From positions 1 to 64,000 of the forward strand of contig NZ_QJOW01000008.1 in assembly GCF_009184545.1 (NCBI RefSeq): 64,000 nucleotides of DNA, given 5' to 3'. Made by a program: the position numbers and the translations under genes. Positions 52,507 through 60,300 of this stretch are shown in pieces. This stretch comes from Halosegnis rubeus. GTDB taxonomy: Archaea; Halobacteriota; Halobacteria; Halobacteriales; Haloarculaceae. The notes under the pieces are model-generated. The model was not told the origin of the DNA and did no database searches. It saw nothing but the letters and a program-made list of their open reading frames with translations. Each line of letters begins with the position of its first letter. Within the stretch, counting starts at the first letter, position 1.

Positions 52507-53532
52507 TCACAACAGCGAGTAGATGTGCTCGTCGTACGTCTCACGGACCCGGTCGCCCCAGTTGTGGGTGTAGGTGTCGATGATGTCGTCGGCCACGTCG
52601 CCGCGGAGATATTTCACGATCCCCCGGTCGCCGGTGCGGTCTCGCAGGTGCGTCGTGAAGAAGTGGCGGAAGTAGTGGGGGGTGACGTTCTCTTCTGCAC
52701 CGCCGCCGGTCCGGTACCAACCCCGCTGTGTGGCGTGAGACTGGACGGATTGACCCACCATCCCGATGGTGAGCCGGCGGCCCCACTCGCTCGTCGAGCA
52801 GAACAGCGGTTCTCCGGCGGCCTGCGTCTCCGGGCGAACCGCGAGCCAGCGTTTGAGCACGCGCTTCAGCTCTGGGTCGACGGGGATGACGGTCGCACGC
52901 CGGCGCTTGTTCGACTCTGTTCGTTCCTCGCCGTTGACGACGACGCCGCGAGACGGCTCCGGAGAGACGTACAGCGAGTCCGGCCGGCCGTCGAGTGCGC
53001 CTCGATGGCCGGTGTCGAACGCGTTCTGTACCTCGCCGTCGTCGAGATAGATGTCCTGTACGTCCAGATTGCAGAGTTCGCCGACACGCATTCCGGTTTT
53101 CAGTAGCGTCACGACGACCCCCCGGTCGAGTGGATGTTCGATATCGGCCACGAACTCCCGCATCTCCGGGAGCATGATTTCACGGCGTGCGGGGTCCGTG
53201 TCGATGGATTCGTCCATCTCCTCCAAGACGAGCGTCATCGGGTTCTGTTCGAAGACGCCGACCTGAGTCATGTAGGCGTAGAATCGGTGGAGATACGACG
53301 CGTACGAGGCGACGGTCGAGGGAGCACGTCCTCCCCGAAGGGTATGGACCCACGCCATACAGCTCCGCTGTGTCGCCTCTGCCAGTGTTGCCCCCCGCTC
53401 CGTCTCGATGAAGCTCTCGAACTCCCTGAGAACCCGTTCATACGCCTCTCGCGTCCGTTCGGTCTTGCCGTGGTAGGTGAGGTCTTGGAGGAAATACCCG
53501 ACTGGGTCGTCCGGGTTGGCGGTCTCACTCAT
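52507..53532 (-). CDS. Tyrosine recombinase, XerC/D-like
   Basis: A 341-residue site-specific recombinase. The N-terminal SAM-like domain (about 10-105, RTREAYERVLREFESFIE) is followed by the catalytic domain with Arg in LLKTGMRVGELCNLD, the HxxR box PHYFRHFFTTHL, a His/Trp position in THNWGD, and the nucleophile Tyr in VRETYDEHIYSLL. An insertion after the first Arg box carries KRRRATVIP. It may resolve chromosome dimers rather than mobilise DNA, because the small partner gene upstream (eight-base overlap) accompanies it in haloarchaeal chromosomes as I recall. No att site was found. Confidence 0.9.
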   Translation of the reverse strand: MSETANPDDPVGYFLQDLTYHGKTERTREAYERVLREFESFIETERGATLAEATQRSCMAWVHTLRGGRAPSTVASYASYLHRFYAYMTQVGVFEQNPMTLVLEEMDESIDTDPARREIMLPEMREFVADIEHPLDRGVVVTLLKTGMRVGELCNLDVQDIYLDDGEVQNAFDTGHRGALDGRPDSLYVSPEPSRGVVVNGEERTESNKRRRATVIPVDPELKRVLKRWLAVRPETQAAGEPLFCSTSEWGRRLTIGMVGQSVQSHATQRGWYRTGGGAEENVTPHYFRHFFTTHLRDRTGDRGIVKYLRGDVADDIIDTYTHNWGDRVRETYDEHIYSLL

Positions 53533-53938
53533 CGGCCGAGAGGGTGTAGCCACCGTGGCGACCGCTGTAGTGAACACGGTTCTCCTGCTGGAGCGTTTCC
53601 AGCGTCTGCTCCAGCCGCTTCTCCACGTCGTCGGTCACGCCGGCGAGTAGCTCATCCCACGACTGGTGTGAATCTGCGTCGAGCAACTCGACGAGTTGCG
53701 TCTCGAGCCCGTCCACCCCTGGGTTTGTGCCCTCTGAACTGCTATTGTCGGGGTTACTCGCGTTGGACTCGCTCTCGGTGCCGAATTCGAAGCTTCTGCG
53801 CCCCGCCTGCACCATCGTTCGGACGAACTCCGCCTGACTCATCCCCAACCGGTCTGCGTCCTCGACCCACGCCTCTTTCTGGTAGTGCGGGACGTAGGTT
53901 CGCACGCTCGCGCGCTCGCGGTCGTCGTCGGTGGCCAT
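53525..53938 (-). CDS. Small partner protein of the recombinase (DUF5805-like)
   Basis: A 137-residue protein. The N-terminal part (about 8-45, RASVRTYVPHYQKEAW, LGMSQAEFVRTMVQAG) resembles a ribbon-helix-helix DNA-binding fold. A low-complexity Ser/Asn stretch (about 50-75) leads to a C-terminal winged-helix-like part (KRLEQTLETLQQENRVHYSG). It overlaps the recombinase gene by eight bases. From memory it matches DUF5805; not verified. It may help the recombinase recognise its site. Confidence 0.78.
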   Translation of the reverse strand: MATDDDRERASVRTYVPHYQKEAWVEDADRLGMSQAEFVRTMVQAGRRSFEFGTESESNASNPDNSSSEGTNPGVDGLETQLVELLDADSHQSWDELLAGVTDDVEKRLEQTLETLQQENRVHYSGRHGGYTLSADE

Positions 53939-54190
53939 ACCGAGACGAACACAGCCAGCATCTTCAAACTATCCCATATAGCAGAATAACTCCACTTATC
54001 ACAGTATCTGGACTGCCAAGATCCGCCTACCAATTATTGTATCCCATATTCTATCTTGTCTACACGCATAGCAGGCTAATTAATCGGATATAAAATAGCG
54101 CCGGCTATTGCCACGAACTGGGCCACAATCGAATCTGGGCTGTTGGAGAGATTTCGGCGCACCTAAATATTGGCGCGTGTCACACTCGGT
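53939..54190. promoter_or_regulatory. AT-rich spacer with a direct repeat
   Basis: No gene is seen in this 252-base, clearly AT-rich stretch between divergent genes. TATCCCATAT occurs at 53970-53979 and again at 54040-54049, 70 bases apart. On the plus strand ACCTAAATATTGG (about 54161-54173) sits 25 bases before the glycosyltransferase ATG and is a good TATA box for a leaderless transcript. The repeat may be a site for the recombinase partner or a regulator. Confidence 0.4.
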
Positions 54191-54874
54191 ATGGCGGAGT
54201 ACACCTTCGACGATCTGAGTGTCGTGATGGGGACGTACAACGAGGCCGAGGCCATCGAGACCGTACTCGACGACATCGACCGCGTGACCGACGGACGGGC
54301 CGAAGTGGTCTGTGTCGACGGGAGCGACGACGCGACGCCGGAGATCGCTCGCGAACACGGTGCACGAGTCATCGAACAAGAGCCTCGCGGCTACGGCTAC
54401 GCAGTCAAGGAGGCGCTGGAGTCGGCCTCTCGCCCGCTCATCATTACGACCGACTGTGACGACACGTACCCGATGGACGCGATTCCGCGCTTCATCGAAC
54501 TCGTCAACGACGGGTACGACGTGGTTTCGGGCGATAGACTGTATCGCGGCGGCGAGGCGATGCCGACGACGAATCTCATCGGCAACGAACTGTTCGCGCT
54601 CGCCGGCTCACTTCTGATGGGCGACCGCGTCCACGACACCACGACTGGGATGCGCGCTTATCGCGAGGAGGTCATCCGGAACATCGAGTGGACGGAAAAC
54701 ACCGGTCTCTCTGCGGAACTGCTGTTGCGGCCGCTCGGCCGAGGGTACGACGTGTACGAGGAGCCGATAGCGTACGCCGAACGCGCCGGCGAGACGAAGC
54801 TCGACCCGCTGGCCGGCGGCTACGCCATCGCGAAGTCCATCGTGAAGGTCTCGCTGCAAGAACAGGTCCGATAG
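54191..54874 (+). CDS. Family 2 glycosyltransferase, dolichol-phosphate mannose synthase-like
   Basis: A 227-residue GT-A glycosyltransferase. It has SVVMGTYNEAEAIETVLDDI at the start, the metal DxD-type ITTDCDDTYPMDAIP and GDRLYRGGEAMPTTN, with the C-terminal Gln-Glu-Gln tail lacking membrane helices. It probably moves a sugar from a nucleotide donor to a dolichol carrier for S-layer or archaellin N-glycosylation. ATG at 54191 follows the box at 54161. Confidence 0.9.
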   Translation: MAEYTFDDLSVVMGTYNEAEAIETVLDDIDRVTDGRAEVVCVDGSDDATPEIAREHGARVIEQEPRGYGYAVKEALESASRPLIITTDCDDTYPMDAIPRFIELVNDGYDVVSGDRLYRGGEAMPTTNLIGNELFALAGSLLMGDRVHDTTTGMRAYREEVIRNIEWTENTGLSAELLLRPLGRGYDVYEEPIAYAERAGETKLDPLAGGYAIAKSIVKVSLQEQVR

Positions 54875-54963
54875 TCGGTTCCACGACACAGCAGTCTCTC
54901 GACTGTTATTCTCTGCTGACTGCTGTCGTCTCGGGGTATCGGTGGGTGTAATCTCGCAGCTTC

Positions 54964-55038
54964 TCACATTTTCTCGTAGTATCGTTGCATTTCCTGCGAC
55001 CCGTCGTGTTCTACGCCCGACTTGTAAATCGTATAGTG
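54964..55038 (-). other. Gene-end remnant
   Basis: The minus strand reads an open stretch ending KSGVEHDGSQEMQRYYEKM before a stop, with an in-frame stop only 24 codons upstream and no start. It looks like the last residues of a lost gene. It lies against the truncated COG0523 gene, marking a likely deletion or rearrangement point. The rest of 54875-55052 is AT-rich with nothing recognisable. Confidence 0.3.
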
Positions 55039-55052
55039 CTATATCGAATTAG

Positions 55053-55388
55053 CTACAGCTGGAAGTTGCACCCGCGGGCAGATGGATTGCGGCCCTTCCG
55101 ACTGAAGAGCGCGAGGCCTACTTCGAGGCCAATCCCGAGCTAGAGGAGGTATGGGACGAGGAGTGGGGTGACAGAGGAACCCGACTCGTTCTTATCGGCA
55201 CGGACATGGACCACGATGCGCTCAGAGTGAAACTCGATGCAGCTACACTGACCGACGAGGAGATGGACGCCGACTGGGACGCCTTCGAGGACCGTTTCCC
55301 GACGTTCGAATCCGAGGATGGAGCGGCGGAGAGTGACGACACCGAAGCGGGCGAAAACAGTGCCGAAGAGGTCGGTCTCGCCGACTGA
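55053..55388 (+). pseudogene. C-terminal part of a COG0523 (CobW-type) zinc chaperone
   Basis: The frame is open from 55053 but has no ATG, GTG or TTG before 55206, so the 5' part is missing. The deduced residues GRWIAALPTEEREAYFEANP, then GTRLVLIGTDMDHDALRVKL and TLTDEEMDADWDAFEDRFP, match the C-terminal domain of COG0523 GTPases (ZNG1/YeiR/ZigA type), which load zinc onto client proteins. The GTPase domain with its Walker A and CxCC motif is absent. A shorter protein from ATG 55206 (60 residues) is still possible. Confidence 0.65.
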
Positions 55389-55390
55389 CG

Positions 55391-55657
55391 ATGTCTTCAC
55401 CACGTTCACTCTTCCAGACGGTCGTCGACAAGAACACGCCGCGGCACGCTCGGGAAGACGCCATCAACGGACTCGCGAAGGCTGGGGCAACCACACAACT
55501 TCGCCTCATCGTAGTCACGAACGGTCTCTACGGGCGGTATCGCCGCCAAGCACTGAACGCTCTCGGTCAGTGCCGAGCGATGAACGAACTCGAGAAACTG
55601 GTCGACGACAGAAGCCTCGCACGGCCCCTCCGTGAACGGGCAAAAGAGCTGACCTAG
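55391..55657 (+). CDS. Small HEAT-repeat-like protein
   Basis: An 88-residue helical protein (TPRHAREDAINGLAKAG, then YRRQALNALGQCRAMNELEKL, RPLRERAKELT) with two to three HEAT-like helix pairs. Such repeats mediate protein contacts. The ATG lies two bases after the stop of the COG0523 remnant, so they were probably one operon; it may be a partner of the lost chaperone. No enzyme motif is seen. Confidence 0.7.
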   Translation: MSSPRSLFQTVVDKNTPRHAREDAINGLAKAGATTQLRLIVVTNGLYGRYRRQALNALGQCRAMNELEKLVDDRSLARPLRERAKELT

Positions 55658-55797
55658 CTCTAATTGGGCGGGCTTTTTGAACTTCCCAGCCGGTCATTCT
55701 TAGTTAGCTGGAGAGTCGATTTACTAGTCCGTATCAATCTCTCTGACCTTATTTTTAATAATCCTTTTACTCACTCAGAGCTTCAGTTGTTAATGTA

Positions 55798-55950
55798 ATG
55801 TCGTACACCTGCTCCAGCTGCGATGCACAGTTCCAGAGCGCTGCTGGCGTGACCCAGCACGTCGCGCTTCATCACAACACGTGTGCCGAGTGCGACGAGA
55901 AGTTCGACGACTCCGATTCGCTGCGCAACCACATCCACGAGAATCACTGA
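55798..55950 (+). CDS. Double C2H2 zinc-finger microprotein
   Basis: A 50-residue protein, too short for many gene finders. It consists of two finger-like units: Cys5-Cys8-His21-His25 (or 26) and Cys29-Cys32-His45-His50, spacing C-x2-C-x12-H-x3/4-H, with Phe12 and Phe36 at the usual core positions. Haloarchaea have small C2H2 proteins with mostly unknown roles, one of which affects biofilm formation. It sits in a zinc-related neighbourhood. The spacer 55658-55797 before it is AT-rich, with a possible TATA (ATTTTTAATAATCC, about 55750-55763). Confidence 0.75.
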   Translation: MSYTCSSCDAQFQSAAGVTQHVALHHNTCAECDEKFDDSDSLRNHIHENH

Positions 55951-56024
55951 GCAATCACTACGCCACGGGACAGATCTGTCTCGGTCACGATACTGATTTT
56001 TCGGTAGAAGACGAAGCCACGAAC

Positions 56025-56516
56025 GTGCCCAAAGACACGTTCAGCTACGAATCGATTGGGGTGATTCGGACGCCGTTCGAATCACCAGAAGGAATGCCGA
56101 TTCAACCGATCGGAGCGGATTCAGTCACAGGAACTGTCGAGATCGATGCGTCGTATGCGGATGGATTAGCGGATCTTGCCGAGTTCTCGCACTGTATTCT
56201 GTTGTACCATTTTCACGCATCTAGCGATGACGCTCCCCTACGGGTCGAACCGTTTCTCGATGACGAACGACGAGGAGTCTTCTCGACACGGGCGCCACAA
56301 CGTCCGAATTCGATCGGCCTCTCCATTGTGGCAATCGAGTCCGTCACAGAACAGGAACTGACCGTGAGCGGTATCGACGTCGTCGACGGGACGCCATTGC
56401 TGGATCTCAAACCGTTCGTTCCCGAGTTCGATATCCCGTCCAAGGTGCAGACGGGCTGGCTCGATGCGTCGGAATCGACGATCCGATCAGAACAGGCCGA
56501 CAAGCGGTTTCTCTGA
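56025..56516 (+). CDS. trmO: TrmO-type tRNA methyltransferase
   Basis: A 163-residue protein of the TsaA/TrmO beta-barrel family, which N6-methylates t6A at tRNA position 37 using S-adenosylmethionine. The segments SIGVIRTPFESPEGMPIQP, FSHCILLYHFH, STRAPQRPNSIGLSIV and DLKPFVPEFD are the family marks. The GTG at 56025 is chosen because the upstream frame crosses the zinc-finger gene. Some archaeal homologues may have other targets. Lower GC than the main chromosome genes here. Confidence 0.85.
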   Translation: MPKDTFSYESIGVIRTPFESPEGMPIQPIGADSVTGTVEIDASYADGLADLAEFSHCILLYHFHASSDDAPLRVEPFLDDERRGVFSTRAPQRPNSIGLSIVAIESVTEQELTVSGIDVVDGTPLLDLKPFVPEFDIPSKVQTGWLDASESTIRSEQADKRFL

Positions 56517-56576
56517 GGCGGCCGGCCGCTACTCGTGGAGGACTTGGACCGGAAATTCGGTCCCAGACGTGACTCG

Positions 56577-56960
56577 CTAAGGCCAGTCGTCGCCAGTTGC
56601 GGACGTAGTCCCAAGCCGCCAGTCCGCAGCCGTTGCAGCGTCGGTCACTGATTGGAAGGTCCAGTCAGGCACCGTCTCTACAACCCCGTCAGTCTCGTCC
56701 GTCCCGACGAACACGTACCGTTCCGTCTCGAAGTGATTTCGAAGACTCGAGAGTGTCTCTTCGATCGAACGCGGACCCGATAAGAAGTCCTGCTGGTATC
56801 CCGCCTCTCGGACTCGCCGTCGTTCGATGAAGGACGACTCCGAGGAGACGATCCCGATGTGACTCGTCCACGTAGCGGCGTCTTCGAATGCTCGCTTCGG
56901 TCGTGCGAGCTTCTCGAGGGCCTGCAACGAGAAGGCGAGCGTGAGGTCGTCCGACGGCAT
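56577..56960 (-). CDS. Small conserved haloarchaeal protein (DUF7124-like)
   Basis: A 127-residue protein, last gene of the zinc operon, starting one base after the FAD gene ends. DLTLAFSLQALEKLARPKRA, RYVFVGTDETDGVV and the terminal GDDWP resemble the haloarchaeal DUF7124 family as I remember it; not verified. No Cys or metal motif is seen. The function is unknown; its place suggests a role linked to the FAD enzyme or zinc limitation. Confidence 0.65.
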   Translation of the reverse strand: MPSDDLTLAFSLQALEKLARPKRAFEDAATWTSHIGIVSSESSFIERRRVREAGYQQDFLSGPRSIEETLSSLRNHFETERYVFVGTDETDGVVETVPDWTFQSVTDAATAADWRLGTTSATGDDWP

Positions 56961-56961
56961 T

Positions 56962-58254
56962 TCAGGACCTCCCTCTTGGAGCCGACGGCGCTCTCTTTGA
57001 ACCGGCCCTGTGTCGTGACGCGAGGAGCCGTTCCGCGACTCGACGAGCGCCGACGATGTTCCGGGCAAAGGGGCCGACACTGGGTTCTGCGAGCGCTCCC
57101 GAAACGTACACCGCAGAACGGGTTCCGTCGGCTTCTCGCCACGCGAGCGTCCGGTCGTCGAGGACCGGAAAGCTGTTCGCCCCGCGCTCGAGTGACAGCG
57201 ACTCGGCGACGGATCCGACCAATGGGTGCTCCGGGACCGGATCGAGTCCGGTCGCGAGGACGACCTGCGCATTCGTTGCGGTCTTGCCGTCGTCGAACCG
57301 CACCAGTAATCCCTCGTCTGTCGCGTATGCAGACGCGATCTCGCCGCGTCGGATTTCGAGGTCGTCACAGTCATAGGCTTCGTCCAGTCGACGCTCGACG
57401 TACGGCGGAATCGTCGCATCGTTGCGGGCGACCCGAATCCGGTCAAGACGGGCCTTCGACCCCGGCGGGAGCGTGTGAATCTCCTGTTCGATGTGTCGCC
57501 AGTTGATCCAGTACGGGTCGGCTTCGGTCAGTTCGATATCGAGGTCGTGACGCGACAGGAGCGTCACGTCTGTGTGTTCCGAGAGGCGGCAGGCAAGTTG
57601 CCCAGCGGTGATGCCGCCCCCAACGACGAACGTCGGTCCCGAAAATTCCGCTGCTGTCGTCGGGTCGAACTCGTCGTCCCAGACGTGAACGAGCGGGGCG
57701 TCGTCCGGGAGTGACGTCCCCCACGTGGGGAGCGTTCGCGAGCCACCGAGTCCGATGGCTAACACGACGTGGCGAGCTTCGAGCGACCCAGCATCCGTCT
57801 GTACTTCGAGTCGGTCGCCTGCCCCAGTCCTGGTAACTCCCGTCGCCCTCGACTGGAGGTGACACTCGTGGATACCACGCCGGTCAATGACGTTTCGAGC
57901 GTGGTCGAGAAAGAGTTCCAGCGTCGGTCGATTCGGATAGTTTTCCGTCGAGACGAGTTCCGCCTCCCGACCGGCCCCCTCCGCGAACGATTCAAGTGAG
58001 AACGGCTCTGTGCCGATGTGGTGGACGAACGTCGACCGGAGCGTTCGCATTCCGCACTGACGAGCCTTGGTCTCGAACGACGCGAGTAACTGCTCGCGAG
58101 GTTCGACGAGACAGAGGTCCTGGTGTCTGTACGCTCCCTCGGTGAGGAGATAGTTCGCCAGGCACGTTCCGTGAATACCGCCACCGATGATCACGTACTC
58201 GTAGGACTCTGGCCCGTTCATCGTGTGATCGGTGTTCAGTCCGTCGATGGTCAC
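56962..58254 (-). CDS. FAD/NAD(P)-dependent monooxygenase-like protein
   Basis: A 430-residue flavoprotein related to ornithine/lysine N-hydroxylases and flavin monooxygenases. FAD site: YVIIGGGIHGTCLANYL. NADP site: TFVVGGGITAGQLACRL. A third motif VVLATGLDPVPEH follows the ATG-type pattern. GTG at 58254 overlaps the znuB stop (GTGA), so its synthesis is tied to the zinc transporter. Hydroxylases of this family can start metal-chelator synthesis, but no chelator synthetase is nearby; a redox role is equally possible. Confidence 0.82.
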   Translation of the reverse strand: MTIDGLNTDHTMNGPESYEYVIIGGGIHGTCLANYLLTEGAYRHQDLCLVEPREQLLASFETKARQCGMRTLRSTFVHHIGTEPFSLESFAEGAGREAELVSTENYPNRPTLELFLDHARNVIDRRGIHECHLQSRATGVTRTGAGDRLEVQTDAGSLEARHVVLAIGLGGSRTLPTWGTSLPDDAPLVHVWDDEFDPTTAAEFSGPTFVVGGGITAGQLACRLSEHTDVTLLSRHDLDIELTEADPYWINWRHIEQEIHTLPPGSKARLDRIRVARNDATIPPYVERRLDEAYDCDDLEIRRGEIASAYATDEGLLVRFDDGKTATNAQVVLATGLDPVPEHPLVGSVAESLSLERGANSFPVLDDRTLAWREADGTRSAVYVSGALAEPSVGPFARNIVGARRVAERLLASRHRAGSKRAPSAPRGRS

Positions 58255-59309
58255 TCTCGCTCGCCTCCGTCGGCTTCGAGTCCTTCTCGGGTCTGTCCTG
58301 GCCGTTGGCTGTGGAGCCGTCGAACGGTTGGGAGACGATGCGCCAGCCCCTGGAAGCCGAGGGCGACAGCGTACACAGCAATCGCCGCGAGGACAATCGA
58401 GCCACCGGCCGCAATTCCATAGACGTACGATAGTGTCACACCGGCTATCGCCGCGAACTCGGCAGCAAGGACCGCCAACAAGATAGACTGCTTGAAACTC
58501 CCGGCGACCTGCGCCGCGGCGGCGACCGGAACGACAAGCATCGCAGCGACCAGAATGACGCCCATGATCTGCATCGCGCTAACGACGACCAGCGCCGTGA
58601 GCACGACCATGAGGCGTTTGTACAGGCGGACATTCAGTCGCGCCGCGCGGGCAGCCGTCGCGTCGAACGTGACGTACAGGAGTGGCCGATACGCCAGCGT
58701 GACGAGGCTGCCGACGATGACGCTCATCAACACGAGGATCCCGACGTTCTCCGTCGAGACGGTCGCCAGACTGCCGAAGAGGTAGGCGTCGATGCCGACC
58801 GCAATGCCACCGTCGGTTGCAGTGATGAGAATACTGCCGACGGCGAATCCGCCCGTCAGGACGATGGCCAGCGAGGTGTCGCTGTACGCCCCGGCGTGTT
58901 CGACGAGCAACTCCACGAGTAGTGCCGTGACGACTGCGACCACGAACGCGGTGAGCAGCGGGGACAGCGAAAGCGAGAGGGCCGAATTGAGGAACAACCC
59001 GACGGCGACGCCGGCGAAGGCAGTGTGTGCGAGCGTATCGCTGATCATCGCCATCTCTCGATGGACGAGAAACGTTCCGACGACAGGTCCGATAAGGGCG
59101 ATACACACAGCAGCGAGATAGGCCCGTTGCATGTAGGGATACCCGAGCATCGGCGTGCCGAGCAGGTCGGCCAGCACGTCCATTCCGGGACCGAAAACGT
59201 GGTCGAGGAACCACTCGATGGAGGTGAAGACGTTGACTGTGAGGAGGAGGGATGCGATCGCATCCTCGAATGGGATACTCTCTCCGAGGCGGTGTAGTGT
59301 GTGCATCAT
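58251..59309 (-). CDS. znuB: Zinc ABC transporter permease (ZnuB type)
   Basis: A 352-residue permease of the ABC-3 metal family with eight to nine hydrophobic segments. The family marks are YMQRAYLAAVCIALIGPVVG, MISDTLAHTAFAGVAVGLF (coupling helix and metal path), and MQIMGVILVAAMLVVPVAAA. The zinc assignment rests on the His-rich binding protein; manganese is possible. Two start codons (59309 or 59306) are both plausible. It overlaps znuC upstream and the FAD gene downstream by four bases each. Confidence 0.92.
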   Translation of the reverse strand: MMHTLHRLGESIPFEDAIASLLLTVNVFTSIEWFLDHVFGPGMDVLADLLGTPMLGYPYMQRAYLAAVCIALIGPVVGTFLVHREMAMISDTLAHTAFAGVAVGLFLNSALSLSLSPLLTAFVVAVVTALLVELLVEHAGAYSDTSLAIVLTGGFAVGSILITATDGGIAVGIDAYLFGSLATVSTENVGILVLMSVIVGSLVTLAYRPLLYVTFDATAARAARLNVRLYKRLMVVLTALVVVSAMQIMGVILVAAMLVVPVAAAAQVAGSFKQSILLAVLAAEFAAIAGVTLSYVYGIAAGGSIVLAAIAVYAVALGFQGLAHRLPTVRRLHSQRPGQTREGLEADGGERE

Positions 59310-60082
59310 CTGTGGTCGTGCTGGAGGACGTGCTGGTCCTTTCCGTATGCCTGCGAGAGTGCATCAGTCTCGACGAACTCCTCCGGGTTACCGTCGAAGT
59401 ACAACTGGCGGTTGATACAGGCGATGTCCGTCGCGTGCGTGGTGACGACGCCGATGTCGTGCTCGATCAGGATGACGGTCAGTCCAGTCGCGTTCAATTC
59501 GTGGATAAGGCTGTAGAACTCCTCTCTGGACTCGGCATCGACGCCGACCGTCGGTTCGTCGAGCGCGAGTAGGTCGGCCTCCGAGGCGAGCGCACGGGCG
59601 ATGAAGACCCGTTGTCGTTGGCCACCGGACAGTCGGCCGACCCGGCGAGACGCGAGGTCTGTGATTCCGACCTGTTCCAGCGCCTCCTCGACCGCTCGCC
59701 GGTCCGCTGTCGAGAATCGGCCGAAGAGCCGCCGCGGGTACCGCCCCATCTCGACAACTTCTCGAACCGTGACCGGCATATCGCGCGCCGCCTTCGTCGC
59801 GTCCTGTGCGACGTATCCGATTCGCTCACCGGCGTCGAACTCGTGGGCGGGTTCGCCGAACAGCGAAACCGTTCCACTGTCGGGCCGTCGGAGACCGAGC
59901 ATCAGGTCGAGCAGCGTGCTCTTGCCGCTGCCGTTCGGCCCGACCAGTCCGAGGAAGGATCCGGGTTCGACGTCGATCGACACCGACTCAAGAACCGGGA
60001 TCTCTCCGTAGCCGAATGTGACGTCGTCGACGCTGATGAGAGGGTCTCCCGCCCGTTCCCTCTCCGTCGTTGCTGTCGTCAT
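59306..60082 (-). CDS. znuC: Zinc ABC transporter ATP-binding protein (ZnuC type)
   Basis: A 258-residue ABC ATPase. Walker A GPNGSGKSTLLDL, signature LSGGQRQRVFIARAL, Walker B LLALDEPTVG and the switch His in ILIEHDIGVV are intact. It follows the metal-ABC pattern of ZnuC/MntB (VAQDATKAARDMPVTVREVV Q-loop). The ATG at 60082 overlaps the stop of the 73-residue gene upstream by four bases. Confidence 0.94.
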   Translation of the reverse strand: MTTATTERERAGDPLISVDDVTFGYGEIPVLESVSIDVEPGSFLGLVGPNGSGKSTLLDLMLGLRRPDSGTVSLFGEPAHEFDAGERIGYVAQDATKAARDMPVTVREVVEMGRYPRRLFGRFSTADRRAVEEALEQVGITDLASRRVGRLSGGQRQRVFIARALASEADLLALDEPTVGVDAESREEFYSLIHELNATGLTVILIEHDIGVVTTHATDIACINRQLYFDGNPEEFVETDALSQAYGKDQHVLQHDHR

Positions 60083-60300
60083 CGGTAGTCGTCGAGGTCG
60101 ACGAACGAGTTCCCGTACGCCGTAATCCAGGTCGTCGTCCGATACGGAACAGCCACGTCCGGCGGATAGATCGTACAGACGGGTCTCTCCGCTGGGCCGA
60201 CGACCAGTGCCATCAATCCCGAACGAGGGCTCTCGGACGGACCGTGCTCGGCGTTCCCGTCCCACTCCGGTTCCGTGTCGCCAGACGTGGTGTCGCTCAT
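60079..60300 (-). CDS. Small conserved protein in the zinc operon (DUF7511-like)
   Basis: A 73-residue protein between znuA and znuC. An acidic N-terminus (about 1-25) leads to a conserved section GLMALVVGPAERPVCTIYPP and TTTWITAYGNSFVDLDDYR. I recall this pattern as the haloarchaeal DUF7511 family, unverified. It has a single Cys and no membrane segment. Four-base overlaps on both sides imply that it is made with the transporter, perhaps as a regulator of it. Confidence 0.72.
   Translation of the reverse strand: MSDTTSGDTEPEWDGNAEHGPSESPRSGLMALVVGPAERPVCTIYPPDVAVPYRTTTWITAYGNSFVDLDDYR

Noticed and set aside
52507-53938. Integrase as a sign of a provirus or integrative element
   Set aside because: No tRNA, att repeats, capsid, replication or transposase genes lie around it; a housekeeping Xer-type role is at least as likely.
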